Positions 8,871 to 17,048 of a stretch of 64,000 bases of DNA are shown piece by piece (the stretch's first letter is position 1; every line of letters starts with the position of its first letter). This stretch comes from JBCBWG01 sp038523925. GTDB taxonomy: Bacteria; Pseudomonadota; Alphaproteobacteria; Rhizobiales; Hyphomicrobiaceae. The DNA is taken from positions 33,765-97,764 of the forward strand of contig JBCBIY010000012.1 of NCBI GenBank assembly GCA_038523925.1. Reading direction: 5' to 3'. The position numbers and the translations under genes are program-made. Under the pieces are notes generated by a model. That model saw nothing but the letters and a program-made list of their open reading frames with translations, had not been told where the DNA came from and ran no database searches.

Positions 8871-9860
8871 ATGACGTATCAACCTCGCGGATTGTTCGCG
8901 CGCTTGCGCCCGAGGGCCGTGCGCCGCGGCGCCATGGCTGGCGAGCGCCGCGCATCGCGCTGGGTGGAACGCCGTGCTACGCGCCGCAGCGATCGGCTCC
9001 GCCGGTTGAAGGCAAAGGCACGTCCCGCCATCGTCTACGGCAAGATCGGACCTCTCGAGGTGCGCCTGGCCGCCTCAAAACGTGATCTCCGTCTCGCGCA
9101 GCGGCTGCGCTATCAGGTGTTTTACGAGGAGATGTCTGCGACGCCGAGCCTGCGGATGCAGATGCGCCGGCGCGACGAAGATAAGTTCGATCCGGTTTGC
9201 GACCACCTGCTGGTGATCGACACGGAACGCCGGGGCAGCGGGCCTAACCGCTGGCTGCGCGGCGGCGCGCCACAGGTCGTCGGGACCTACCGGGTGCTCC
9301 GCGAGGACATGCTCGAGCGCGGCACGACATTTTACACGCAGAGCGAATACGACATTGCGCCCCTGCTTGAGGCGCAAACGGGCAAGACGCGCTTCATGGA
9401 GCTTGGCCGGTCCTGCGTGCTGAAGCCGTACCGCAACAAGCGCACGGTCGAGCTGCTCTGGCATGGGCTCTGGACGTACTGCCGCGAGCACGGCATTGGC
9501 GCGATGATGGGGTGTGCGAGTTTCGAAGGTACCGACCCTGACGCGCACGCCGACGCTCTTAGCTTTCTCTATCACCATCGCCTCGCTCCGCCCGAATGGC
9601 GTGTGCGCGCACACGACGCCCTGCATGTCGAAATGAACCGGATCCCGAAGGACAAGATCGACGCGCGGGCCGGACTGAAGGCGCTGCCGCCCTTGATTAA
9701 GGGGTACCTGCGCCTCGGTGCGTTCGTTGGCGACGGCGCAGTAATCGATCCGCAATTCGGCACAACGGACGTGTTTATCATTCTGCCCGTCGGCGAAATC
9801 GATCCGCGGTACTTCGGCCACTTCGGCACGCCGGACGAGGTCACAAGCCGCGTGTCCTAA
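8871..9860 (+). CDS. olsB: OlsB-like GNAT N-acyltransferase (ornithine lipid synthesis)
   Basis: A 329-residue protein with a basic N-terminal extension (residues 1-55) and then the Acetyltransf_5/OlsB-type domain: IGPLEVRLAASKRDL, AQRLRYQVFYEEMSATPSLR, FDPVCDHLLVIDT, VGTYRVLRED, FMELGRSCVLKPYRNKRTVE, and the late GYLRLGAFVGDGAVID. OlsB transfers a 3-hydroxyacyl group from ACP to the alpha-amino group of ornithine, giving lyso-ornithine lipid. The frame is open upstream through the tRNA, so the ATG at 8871, with GGGATGGGGA just before it, is taken as the start. The second enzyme, OlsA, is not beside it, so the product could differ from ornithine lipid. Confidence 0.83.
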   Translation: MTYQPRGLFARLRPRAVRRGAMAGERRASRWVERRATRRSDRLRRLKAKARPAIVYGKIGPLEVRLAASKRDLRLAQRLRYQVFYEEMSATPSLRMQMRRRDEDKFDPVCDHLLVIDTERRGSGPNRWLRGGAPQVVGTYRVLREDMLERGTTFYTQSEYDIAPLLEAQTGKTRFMELGRSCVLKPYRNKRTVELLWHGLWTYCREHGIGAMMGCASFEGTDPDAHADALSFLYHHRLAPPEWRVRAHDALHVEMNRIPKDKIDARAGLKALPPLIKGYLRLGAFVGDGAVIDPQFGTTDVFIILPVGEIDPRYFGHFGTPDEVTSRVS

Positions 9861-9978
9861 CCGCCGCTTTTTCCTGCCGTTCGGCGCCGATCCACAGTCC
9901 TCAAACCTTCGCCCGCGCTTCACCGCTCAGAATCAGCTTTTGTCGCCCGGTTGGCGGCAATCGCGAGGGCTGAGCACG

Positions 9979-10782
9979 ATGGCGAACTTTGCAACCCACA
10001 TCGGCGTCGGAACGGTCGTCAGCGGCGTCATGGCGACGATGACGCTTGCAGCCGACATCCTGTCAGCCGATAGCCTGCTGGCCGTCACGCTGGCGGGGGT
10101 CGTTGGCAGCGTTATCCCGGACATCGATTTGAAGGACTCACGTGCGAGCCGCGCGATCTTTTCAGGCTTCGCCTTCTTCTTCGCGTTCTGCGTGATGTTT
10201 CTCAATGCAGGCGCGTATTCGATCGTCGAGCTTTGGATCCTCGTCGGGATCGTCTTTCTCGGTGTCCGCTATGGCGCCGAGGCGGCCTTCCACCGCTTCT
10301 CCTATCATCGCGGCATCTGGCACTCGATCCTTGCAGCCTTCCTGTTCGCAGCTTTGACCGCGATCTGCTTCCATCAGATCCTCGGCAAGCACCCGGGCGT
10401 CGCGTGGCTCGCGGGCGGGTTCATGTTTGTTGGTACAATCACGCACCTGATCCTCGACGAGGTCTATAGCGTCGACTTGATGGACCGCCGGCTCAAGCTG
10501 TCGTTCGGCTCGGCGCTGAAGCTCATCGACCGGCGGAAGTTCGGCGAGACGGTTGCGGTGGCGGGCATGACCGTCATCGCGTTCCTGCTCGCGCCGCCGA
10601 CGAAGGACTTCTTCGAGGGCGTGACGTCGCCGCAAATCTGGAGCGGCATTCACGAGCGGCTACTGCCGCGCGACAACACCTGGTTTGGGATGTTCGGCCC
10701 TGATGGTGCGCGGGCCTTCGTGCGCGACGAGGACGTCAGCCAGATATCAACGGGTTCGGTCCGCAAAGAACCGCAAGAGTAA
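9979..10782 (+). CDS. YdjM-family membrane-bound metal-dependent hydrolase
   Basis: A 267-residue membrane protein. It opens MANFATHIGVGTVVSG, with the early histidine of the YdjM family (PF04307), followed by GSVIPDIDLKDS and YHRGIWHS, where Asp and His are the likely metal ligands. Four to five hydrophobic spans follow to about residue 175; the C-terminal third is soluble. In E. coli YdjM is SOS-induced; the substrate of the family is unknown. The ATG at 9979 is preferred to an upstream in-frame start at 9940 because it begins exactly at the conserved block. The gene ends in front of a bidirectional terminator. Confidence 0.85.
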   Translation: MANFATHIGVGTVVSGVMATMTLAADILSADSLLAVTLAGVVGSVIPDIDLKDSRASRAIFSGFAFFFAFCVMFLNAGAYSIVELWILVGIVFLGVRYGAEAAFHRFSYHRGIWHSILAAFLFAALTAICFHQILGKHPGVAWLAGGFMFVGTITHLILDEVYSVDLMDRRLKLSFGSALKLIDRRKFGETVAVAGMTVIAFLLAPPTKDFFEGVTSPQIWSGIHERLLPRDNTWFGMFGPDGARAFVRDEDVSQISTGSVRKEPQE

Positions 10783-10822
10783 AGGGCCCGCGGCTGACGT
10801 CTGGGCCGGGCACTAGAAAAGC

Positions 10823-10852
10823 AAAACCCGCCAGACGGACCGGCGGGTTTTT
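10823..10852. terminator. Bidirectional Rho-independent terminator
   Basis: The arm AAAACCCGCC (10823-10832) pairs with GGCGGGTTTT (10842-10851) across a 9-nt loop, with one more T at 10852. A-tract and T-tract lie on the two sides, so it can serve the plus-strand YdjM-like gene and the minus-strand TadE-like gene that ends at 10879. Confidence 0.8.
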
Positions 10853-10878
10853 CGTTTTCAGTCGCAGCCAGCGAAAGC

Positions 10879-11463
10879 TCAGCAGGATTCTGAATACTGG
10901 ATCATCGCTGAAAGGCGCGGCTTCAGGAAAAACGTTTCCTCGAGGCGCATGTTCGACGTGATGAACTCGTTAAAGATCAGCGGCGTGTAATTGTATTCGA
11001 CCTCGGCGACGATCACGCTGTCGCCCGGCTCAACAACGCCTGGCGGCAGGACGTAGTTGTTGTCCTTTACGAGGTTTGTCCCGCTTGCGCCGCCCTTGTG
11101 CTGGTAGGCCCAGCTCACCGTCGTTTGCACCGGCGGCGTCGGCGATGAGACGACGTTCCCGATCGACGCGCGCAGTGGCTGCGGATCGTACGGGTTCAAG
11201 ATCTCATCGGCGATATCCATGATTCCTTCGACCTCGCACCGCGTGGTCTGCTTCGTCCGCGCAATCAGGTCGGCGGTCGCGCTTGCGATCTTGGTGACGC
11301 GCCGGTCGACTGTGATGGCCTGGCTAAGCTCGATCGTGCCGATGAACAGGATCGCCATGATCGGGACGATGATGGCGAACTCGACGGCGGCAATGCCCTT
11401 CTCGTCGCGGCGGATGCGGCCGAGCCGGGACCGAAGCGCGGTGATGGCTGATGACTTGAACAT
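10879..11463 (-). CDS. TadE/TadF-like minor pseudopilin
   Basis: A 194-residue protein with a short basic leader, the class III prepilin signal RRDEKGIAAVEFAIIVPI (cleavage expected after the Gly near residue 23) and one N-terminal membrane span; the rest is extracellular and has paired cysteines (one near residue 78 and the last residue but none near the span). TadE and TadF are processed by the prepilin peptidase and help Flp fibre assembly. It is 42 bp downstream of a second TadE-like gene on the same strand, and the pair points away from the main tad operon. Which of the two is TadE and which TadF cannot be decided by eye. Confidence 0.88.
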   Translation of the reverse strand: MFKSSAITALRSRLGRIRRDEKGIAAVEFAIIVPIMAILFIGTIELSQAITVDRRVTKIASATADLIARTKQTTRCEVEGIMDIADEILNPYDPQPLRASIGNVVSSPTPPVQTTVSWAYQHKGGASGTNLVKDNNYVLPPGVVEPGDSVIVAEVEYNYTPLIFNEFITSNMRLEETFFLKPRLSAMIQYSESC

Positions 11464-11505
11464 GCGGGATACTCTCGAACTGATGGCGTGCTGTTGCCGT
11501 GGTGA

Positions 11506-12075
11506 CTAGCTGCCGAAGGGTTCGGTGCGGAAGGTGGTTGTCGCGCGGATCATGCGGGAGTCGTTGCTCATGTTTCCGAGCTTGAGAAACGGGAGATTTG
11601 CAGCGAGGTCCCACTGATAACAGACCGTCACGAGGACGATTTCTCCTGCGGCGCCCGGCACCGGCGTTGGCGGTGGTTCCGGAATCAGGTCGCCACCGGA
11701 GTCGGTGCAGGACGGGTTCGACACCGAGCCGAAGGCCGAGAATGTCTGGACGTTCACCCGGATCTTGCCGCCGCAATCGATGTAGCTTGGCGCGTTATCA
11801 CAAACAGACTGCTTGAACTCTGATGTGGTCATGCCCTGGCTTTGGGCCTGACCGGTTCGGATCGCGCGCGAGGCCTGCTCGATCGCGTTCTCAAGGGTGA
11901 ATGTCGTGAAGAAGAACAGCGCAACGGCGATGATGCCAAACAACATCGCAAAGAACGGCATCGCAATGAGCGCAAACTCAACTGCGGTTACGCCCTTCTC
12001 GTCACGCCGCGCGCGCTTCAAGAAAGAGGCAATAGCCAGCCGGCCTTTAATAGCCTTTGGGTAATTGGACCGCAT
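11506..12075 (-). CDS. TadE-like minor pseudopilin
   Basis: A 189-residue protein with a basic leader and the prepilin signal RRDEKGVTAVEFALIAMPF, followed by a hydrophobic span rich in Phe. The cysteines in the C-terminal half (VCDNAPSYIDCGG and others) suggest disulphides outside the cell. The ATG at 12075 is taken as the start; an in-frame GTG at 12102 would add nine residues. It precedes the TadE-like gene ending at 10879 and probably shares its transcript. Product: minor pilin needed for Flp pilus assembly. Confidence 0.87.
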   Translation of the reverse strand: MRSNYPKAIKGRLAIASFLKRARRDEKGVTAVEFALIAMPFFAMLFGIIAVALFFFTTFTLENAIEQASRAIRTGQAQSQGMTTSEFKQSVCDNAPSYIDCGGKIRVNVQTFSAFGSVSNPSCTDSGGDLIPEPPPTPVPGAAGEIVLVTVCYQWDLAANLPFLKLGNMSNDSRMIRATTTFRTEPFGS

Positions 12076-12157
12076 GAACTCAACGCCCTGTGACGAACAC
12101 ACTAATAGCTACGCTCATGAAGCGCTGAGACGATGAAATAAATGTTTCGGGAGATGT

Positions 12158-12193
12158 AAAAAGAGGCGCAACGTTAAGGAAACGTTACGCCTC
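12158..12193 (-). terminator. Rho-independent terminator of the secretin-N-domain gene
   Basis: On the minus strand, a 12-bp stem (arms 12182-12193 and 12163-12174, one G-T pair) is followed by five T (complement of 12158-12162). It lies 40 bp after the stop at 12233, so this gene is transcribed separately from the two TadE-like genes beyond it. Confidence 0.85.
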
Positions 12194-12232
12194 GATCAGA
12201 AATGGAGCGGATTGCCGCTTGTCAGCCTCGGC

Positions 12233-12739
12233 TTAGCTGCCGCCGCCACCGCCGGCCTGTGTGGCGCCCTCTGAAAGGACGCGTTTGCGCAACGCCATCT
12301 TTGCGACCGTGTCGAGGAACACGACGTCGTCACCGACCGTTACAGTCGGGTTGCACGACGGCGAGCAGTTATAGGAGCGTCGGCTGTCGCCCTTGTTCAG
12401 ATTGACGACCTTGAGTTCGTCCCGCTGCACGATGATGCGCTGATCCTGGATGACGTTTTTGGCGGCATCGAGCGCAATGATGTTTGTGATGCCGAACGAC
12501 TTGCCGGTAATAACGAGCAGGTCGGAACCTTTGACGGTCACATCGGCGATCGACGGGTTGCCAATAATGATATCGGAGACCGGGCGCGGCATCCGGAGCA
12601 GCTTCGACTGGTCGTAGGTCACAACGAGATCGTTGGCCTGGACCGTGCTCACGCCTGTGAGAGTTGCGCCGGCCGTGATGGCTGCGATCGCGAGGGCGCG
12701 TGTTGCGCGCGCTGCATAGTTTCTGAAGCGGGTGATCAT
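12233..12739 (-). CDS. Stand-alone pilus assembly protein, secretin N-domain (CpaC-N-like)
   Basis: A 168-residue secreted protein: a signal peptide (about residues 1-35, ending TVQAND), then the T2SS-T3SS_pil_N domain that also opens the CpaC secretin, seen as SKLLRMPRPVSDIIIGNPSI, VTGKSFGITNIIALD and DQRIIVQRDE. It lacks the secretin channel domain and ends in a Gly-rich AGGGGGS tail. A pair of cysteines (YNCSPSCNP) could form a disulphide. It lies in the tad region, divergent from the first Flp pilin, and has its own terminator. A role as a periplasmic partner of CpaC is inference from domain and place. Confidence 0.82.
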   Translation of the reverse strand: MITRFRNYAARATRALAIAAITAGATLTGVSTVQANDLVVTYDQSKLLRMPRPVSDIIIGNPSIADVTVKGSDLLVITGKSFGITNIIALDAAKNVIQDQRIIVQRDELKVVNLNKGDSRRSYNCSPSCNPTVTVGDDVVFLDTVAKMALRKRVLSEGATQAGGGGGS

Positions 12740-13098
12740 CGCTCTATCCTGCCAGACCTGAAAATTTCAGGGCCGAGTAGGCCTGACAAAGATGAATGAA
12801 TTGCAAATGCGCGTTTCAGGCTGAGCGCGCGATGGGCCGCAATCCCCGCCAGTGCGTCAGTAAGACAGGGCGCCTGCGGGATGTCGGTTCACGTCGTTTC
12901 AATTCGGGGCGAATTGCATCGAATATCAATATTGTTTTTACCAGACATTATCGAAAGGCTTCGACATCTTTTGTTATCCAGTTCCTTTAAAGCGTTCGAA
13001 AGACCTCATGGCCATATTGGCGGTCGACCGGCGGCGAATTCCAGTCGCTGGCCTCGGCAAGAGAGAGCCGGGTGTGATCACCAATCGGGAGATGTCTT
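12740..13098. other. Intergenic region between divergent tad genes
   Basis: 359 bp without a gene. The middle (about 12900-13000) is clearly AT-richer than its surroundings, with runs such as ATATCAATATTGTTTTTACC, and presumably holds the promoters of the first Flp pilin and the divergent secretin-N-domain gene. I see no TTAA-N7-TTAA CtrA box and no clear -24/-12 element. One perfect inverted repeat lies at 12757-12771. Confidence 0.7.
12757..12771. promoter_or_regulatory. Inverted repeat upstream of the secretin-N-domain gene
   Basis: CCTGAAA-A-TTTCAGG is a perfect 7-bp dyad with a 1-nt centre, 17 bp upstream of the ATG at 12739. It could be an operator or a 5' leader feature; there is no other support. 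Confidence 0.3.
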
Positions 13099-13260
13099 AT
13101 GAAACTGTTCGCTCGCTTCGCTAAGGATGAGTCTGGTGCAACGGCTATCGAGTATGGCCTCGTCGCATCGCTGATCGCCGTCGCAATCATCACGGCCGCT
13201 ACTTCGGTCGGCACGGGCGTCAGCAACACGTTCAACGAAGTTGCTAACAAGCTGCAGTAG
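13099..13260 (+). CDS. Flp-family type IVb pilin 1
   Basis: A 53-residue prepilin too short for most gene callers: MKLFARFAKDESG, then the cleavage site G|ATAIEYGL and a hydrophobic span, ending NEVANKLQ. The Glu at +5 and Tyr at +6 of the mature chain are the Flp motif. GGGAGA lies 7 bp before the ATG. It is the major subunit candidate of the Flp (Tad) pilus; mature length would be about 40 residues. A strong terminator follows 25 bp after the stop, so it makes a short, possibly abundant mRNA of its own. Confidence 0.95.
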   Translation: MKLFARFAKDESGATAIEYGLVASLIAVAIITAATSVGTGVSNTFNEVANKLQ

Positions 13261-13283
13261 TCTGCAACCACTTCGGTGGATCA

Positions 13284-13314
13284 AGGGCCGTCGGCTTTGC
13301 CGGCGGCCTTTTCT
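13284..13314 (+). terminator. Terminator after Flp pilin 1
   Basis: GGCCGTCGGC (13286-13295) pairs with GCCGGCGGCC (13299-13308) with one T-G pair and a TTT loop, followed by TTTTCTTTT. It separates the first pilin from the second. Confidence 0.88.
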
Positions 13315-13440
13315 TTTGCGTGGAGCAATCTGAATTAAAATTCTGTTTGTCTTTCGCTCAAATCGCCTTCGCTGTTAATGTTTTTTATGGGCGTAGACGG
13401 TAGCTTTCTGGAAAACGCATAAGCGGAACCGGTGAGTTCG

Positions 13441-13605
13441 ATGGTGAGAGAAATCAAGCGCTTTCTTAGCTGCGAAGATGGTGCGACCGCGATTGAGTAC
13501 GGCTTGATTGCATCGTTCATTGCCTTGGCTTTGATCGTTGGCGCACGGCAGATCGGCTTGAACCTGGCCGACATCTTCAACAACGTTGTGAATTACCTGC
13601 GATAG
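13441..13605 (+). CDS. Flp-family type IVb pilin 2
   Basis: A 54-residue prepilin: MVREIKRFLSCEDG, cleavage site G|ATAIEYGL, then a hydrophobic span and the tail NNVVNYLR. It shares the cleavage region with pilin 1 but differs in its leader and C-terminus (ARQIGLNLADIF instead of SVGTGVSNTF), so it is a diverged paralogue and not a recent copy. The ATG at 13441 is used; an in-frame GTG lies 9 bp upstream at 13432. Its upstream region (13315-13440) is AT-richer than the flanks. It sits 104 bp before cpaA. It may be an alternative or minor subunit. Confidence 0.92.
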   Translation: MVREIKRFLSCEDGATAIEYGLIASFIALALIVGARQIGLNLADIFNNVVNYLR

Positions 13606-13709
13606 GCCGCTGGCCACTGCTGGTTAGCTACTCGTTGAAGTCTGCGAGCTAGGCTGTTGTTGGGACATCGCGGTCCCGCGCCGCTTCAGTGCCTGCAAGG
13701 ACATCCGTC

Positions 13710-14228
13710 ATGGACAATGCAACGCTCGTCTATTGCGTTCTGCTCGCCTTCCCGGCGGCCATGACGTTTGCCGGCTTCACCGACATGGTCACAATGACCA
13801 TCCCAAATAAGCTGACGATGTTCCTGTTAGCCGCGTTCCTGGTGGCAGCCGTCGCCGTGCGCATGCCACTCGAACAGTTCGCGGTGCACATGGCCGTGGG
13901 TGGCGTCATGCTCATCGTCATGATGACGCTGTTTGCCTTCAACCTTCTGGGTGGTGGCGACGCGAAGCTGATCGTGGCCGCGTCCCTGTGGATCGGTTTT
14001 GAGCATCTGACGATGTTCATGTTCTACGTCGCCTTGCTCGGTGGCGTGCTTTCGCTTGGCATCCTGTTTTACCGCTCAATCATGCCGCCGACCTGGCTCG
14101 CGCGTCAGGACTGGGCCTTGCGTCTGCATGGGCAGGGCAGCGGTGTTCCCTATGGATTGGCCATCGGCGGCGCCGGCCTGTTGATGTTCCCATCTACGGC
14201 CTGGTTCACGTACGCCGCGTCCATCTGA
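13710..14228 (+). CDS. cpaA: Prepilin peptidase CpaA/TadV
   Basis: A 172-residue polytopic membrane aspartic protease (A24 family, short form lacking the N-terminal methylase domain). The first catalytic Asp is in the FAGFTDMVTMTIPNK segment and the second in LLGGGDAKLIVA (GxGD motif). It cleaves the leader of the Flp pilins and of the TadE-like pseudopilins. The ATG at 13710 follows AAGG with good spacing; an in-frame GTG at 13689 is less likely. A 213-bp gap separates it from cpaB. Confidence 0.95.
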   Translation: MDNATLVYCVLLAFPAAMTFAGFTDMVTMTIPNKLTMFLLAAFLVAAVAVRMPLEQFAVHMAVGGVMLIVMMTLFAFNLLGGGDAKLIVAASLWIGFEHLTMFMFYVALLGGVLSLGILFYRSIMPPTWLARQDWALRLHGQGSGVPYGLAIGGAGLLMFPSTAWFTYAASI

Positions 14229-14441
14229 GCGATCGGTGCGCGCACCGTCGGCCTGCGCTGCGAGGCCCCAAGCCTAAGCATATCCGCTCGTCGCGCTGCT
14301 GCGCCACGGGTCCATTCCGTAAACAGAACCTTACTTCAGACTGCTCAGTTTCGGGCCGGGGATTAACCCGCCGTTGAGGTTTGACCGGCATCTTGTGTCC
14401 AATTCGTTAGTGCAATCGCGAAAGTGCGAGGCAGGAAAGTA

Positions 14442-15242
14442 ATGAAACGGCCGCAGATAATCGGAATCGTCGTCGCAGCAGGCGCAGGCCTCATGGCGAT
14501 GTTCGGCGCCCACATGTTGGTTGATCAGCCGAAGCAGAAAGAGATCGTCCGCGAGACGGTCGATGCGACGAAGGTTCTCGTTGCGCGCGGTGACATCGGC
14601 CTTGGCACGATGACGGAGTCCAACAGCTTCGAATGGAAAGAGTGGCCGCGCGACGCGGTCAGCCCGAACTACATCACGTTTGATCGCGACCCCAACGCCA
14701 TGCAGGAACTTGCAGGCGGCGTGGCGCGGATGCCAATGAACCGCTGGGAGCCGATTACGTCGGCAAAGCTCATCCAGTCGGGCAAGGGCGGCGTTCTCGC
14801 AGCGATCTTGCCCGCCGGTAAGCGCGCGGTGGCCACAAAGATCACGCAGCAGTCCGCTGTCGCGAAGATGATCCTCCCGAACGACCACGTCGACGTTATC
14901 CTGACGCAGCGTAAGCGCTCTCGGGACGGCAGCGAAGAGTTCGTCGCAGATACTCTGTTCCGCAACATCCGCGTCCTCGCCATCGGCCAGAACATTGAGA
15001 CGGTCGGTGACAAGAAGGGCTCCGAGGGCGAAGTCGCAACGCTTGAGCTGACCCCGCGTCAGGCTGAGATGCTCGCGCTTGCGAACTCGATGGGCGAGAT
15101 CAACCTCGCGCTCCGCTCGATCGCCGACATTGCAAGCACGGCCAACACGACCGGCACAGCGCTGCAGCAGAAAGAAGAAGCGTCCGGCGCGGTGAACGTC
15201 ACCCGCTACGGCGCAACGACCCGCGCCTACGGCGTCAACTAA
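14442..15242 (+). CDS. cpaB: Flp pilus assembly protein CpaB/RcpC
   Basis: A 266-residue protein with an N-terminal membrane anchor (residues about 5-25), a SAF domain (VDATKVLVARGDIGLGTM, about residues 42-105) and the RcpC-type domain (LPAGKRAVATKITQQS). CpaB is a periplasmic part of the Tad machine thought to work with the secretin. AGGAAAG lies 5 bp upstream of the ATG at 14442; an in-frame start at 14424 is less likely. It begins the long cpaB-tadC series. Confidence 0.94.
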   Translation: MKRPQIIGIVVAAGAGLMAMFGAHMLVDQPKQKEIVRETVDATKVLVARGDIGLGTMTESNSFEWKEWPRDAVSPNYITFDRDPNAMQELAGGVARMPMNRWEPITSAKLIQSGKGGVLAAILPAGKRAVATKITQQSAVAKMILPNDHVDVILTQRKRSRDGSEEFVADTLFRNIRVLAIGQNIETVGDKKGSEGEVATLELTPRQAEMLALANSMGEINLALRSIADIASTANTTGTALQQKEEASGAVNVTRYGATTRAYGVN

Positions 15243-15379
15243 TCGCGGGCGTGGCGGCGGCCAACCGGCTGCCGCCACGCTCAGAACCTATAACCCCCGT
15301 CGCGTTTTCAGTTCCTGCGTGTGTGAGCGTTTCTCGTCGAGTTCCCCCATTTCGGTAGCTCGTGAAAAGGCTTCTACCC

Positions 15380-17023
15380 ATGCTGAAATTCATCACTTTC
15401 GGCCGGCAGATCAATGTTGCGGCCGCGGCCACTGCCGCACTCGCTGTCGCCGCATCTGGATTGATCGCCGGACAGGCATCAGCCGAAGACCACCGGGCTC
15501 CCGTTCTTCGCTCCGCTTATGGTTCGAAGTTCACCGGCCAGACGAAACGCATGGCGCCCCGCGTCGGCCACTCGTCAAACCTCACCGTCACGCATCGTGA
15601 CCGGCTGCCGATGACCAAGGCGATCTCGATCGGCCGGAACAAGTCGATGCTGGTCGAGGTCCCGCGCACGCTCCGCGATGTCGTCGTCTCTGACCCCGAG
15701 ATCGTCGATGCCGTCGTCCAGACATCTGACCGCGTCTACCTGATCGGCAAGAAAGTCGGCCAGGCAAACGCGTTCTTCTTTGACGAGCACGGCGAACAGA
15801 TGCTGACGCTTGAGTTGCGCGTCGAGGTCGACACGAAGCCTCTCGACACCCTGCTGGAGCGCCTGATCCCGGGCTCGCAGGTCAAGTCCGAGATGCTCAA
15901 CGATACGCTGATCCTCACGGGTCGGGTGCGCACGCCGCTCGACTCAAACCGCGCGTTTGAAATCGCGATGCGGTTCGCAGTCACCGCGGACCCGCAAGCC
16001 GACAGCACCGCGGCGAACAAGGTCGTCAACATGTTGTCGGTCGATGGCGAAGAGCAGGTGATGCTCCGCGTCAAGGTCGCGGAAGTTCAGCGCTCGATCT
16101 TGAAGCAGTTCGGTATCAACCTGGGCGCGCAGATCAATGCCGGCAACTTCTCGACGACGTTCCTGACCGAAAACGCGCTGCCGCTGACGGCTGCCGCCGG
16201 TCTCGGCACGCTCCCGAGCGTCGGAAACTTTATCTCGAACGGAACGCCGGGCCAGATCAACGGTCTTGGTGTTGTCAACCAGGGGCCAAGCGCTTCGGGT
16301 GGTCAGTCCGGGTTCGGCAACAGCGGTCTCGCTGGAACCTGGCGCGGTGGCAACCAGGCGCTGGCCCACACGATGCGGGCGCTTGAGCGCACCGGCCTCA
16401 TTCGGACGCTGGCCGAGCCGAACCTGACGACGGTCTCCGGCGAAGCTGCAAAGTTCCTCGCAGGTGGTGAATATCCGCTGCCGCTCGTCGATGGCGACGG
16501 TGCGCTCTCGGTGCTCTTCAAACAGTTCGGTGTCGGTCTGACCTTCACGCCGAACGTTTTGTCCGAAGGCCGCATCAGCCTGAAGATCGAAACGGAAGTC
16601 TCGGAGCTGACCAACGATGGCGCCGTCACGCTCTCGAGCGTCTCGATCCCGGCACTCAAAAAGCGCTTGGCCAAGACGGTGGTCGAACTGCCGTCGGGCG
16701 GCTCGCTCGCGATGGCCGGCCTCGTCTCGGAAGACACGCGTCAGAACGTCGATGGCTTCCCTGGCCTGAAGGACCTGCCGGTGCTCGGCACGCTCTTCCG
16801 CAGCCGCGACTTCATCAAGTCAGAAACCGAACTCGTCATCATCGTCACGCCCTACGTCGTGAAGCCCACATCGCAGAAGAACCTGCGGACACCGGGTGAT
16901 GGCCTCATCGCAGCTTCTGACCGCAAGGCGAACTTCCTTGGTCACCTCAACCGGATTTACGGAAAGGGCGCACCGGCCCCGGACGGCGGTCTGAAGGGCG
17001 ACTTCGGGTTCATCGTCGAATAA
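15380..17023 (+). CDS. cpaC: Outer-membrane secretin CpaC/RcpA
   Basis: A 547-residue secretin that forms the outer-membrane channel of the Tad pilus. A signal peptide (to about residue 40, GQASAED) is followed by the secretin N-domain (VEVPRTLRDVVVSDPEIVDA), a BON-like segment and the secretin core from about residue 215 (EEQVMLRVKVAEVQRSILKQ) to the beta-strand motifs GGSLAMAGLVSED and FPGLKDLPVLGTLFRSRDF. The ATG at 15380 follows AAAAGG at proper distance. Length is a little above the usual 480-520. Confidence 0.96.
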   Translation: MLKFITFGRQINVAAAATAALAVAASGLIAGQASAEDHRAPVLRSAYGSKFTGQTKRMAPRVGHSSNLTVTHRDRLPMTKAISIGRNKSMLVEVPRTLRDVVVSDPEIVDAVVQTSDRVYLIGKKVGQANAFFFDEHGEQMLTLELRVEVDTKPLDTLLERLIPGSQVKSEMLNDTLILTGRVRTPLDSNRAFEIAMRFAVTADPQADSTAANKVVNMLSVDGEEQVMLRVKVAEVQRSILKQFGINLGAQINAGNFSTTFLTENALPLTAAAGLGTLPSVGNFISNGTPGQINGLGVVNQGPSASGGQSGFGNSGLAGTWRGGNQALAHTMRALERTGLIRTLAEPNLTTVSGEAAKFLAGGEYPLPLVDGDGALSVLFKQFGVGLTFTPNVLSEGRISLKIETEVSELTNDGAVTLSSVSIPALKKRLAKTVVELPSGGSLAMAGLVSEDTRQNVDGFPGLKDLPVLGTLFRSRDFIKSETELVIIVTPYVVKPTSQKNLRTPGDGLIAASDRKANFLGHLNRIYGKGAPAPDGGLKGDFGFIVE

Positions 17024-17048
17024 CGACCGCCAATCTGGAGACGGTACA

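Noticed and set aside
14234..14247. CGGTGCGCGCACCG palindrome after cpaA
   Set aside because: No loop and no T-run; such GC palindromes are common here.
14381..14409. Promoter before cpaB (TTGACC, 17 bp, TCGTTA)
   Set aside because: The -35 element is good but the -10 is poor; not strong enough to list.
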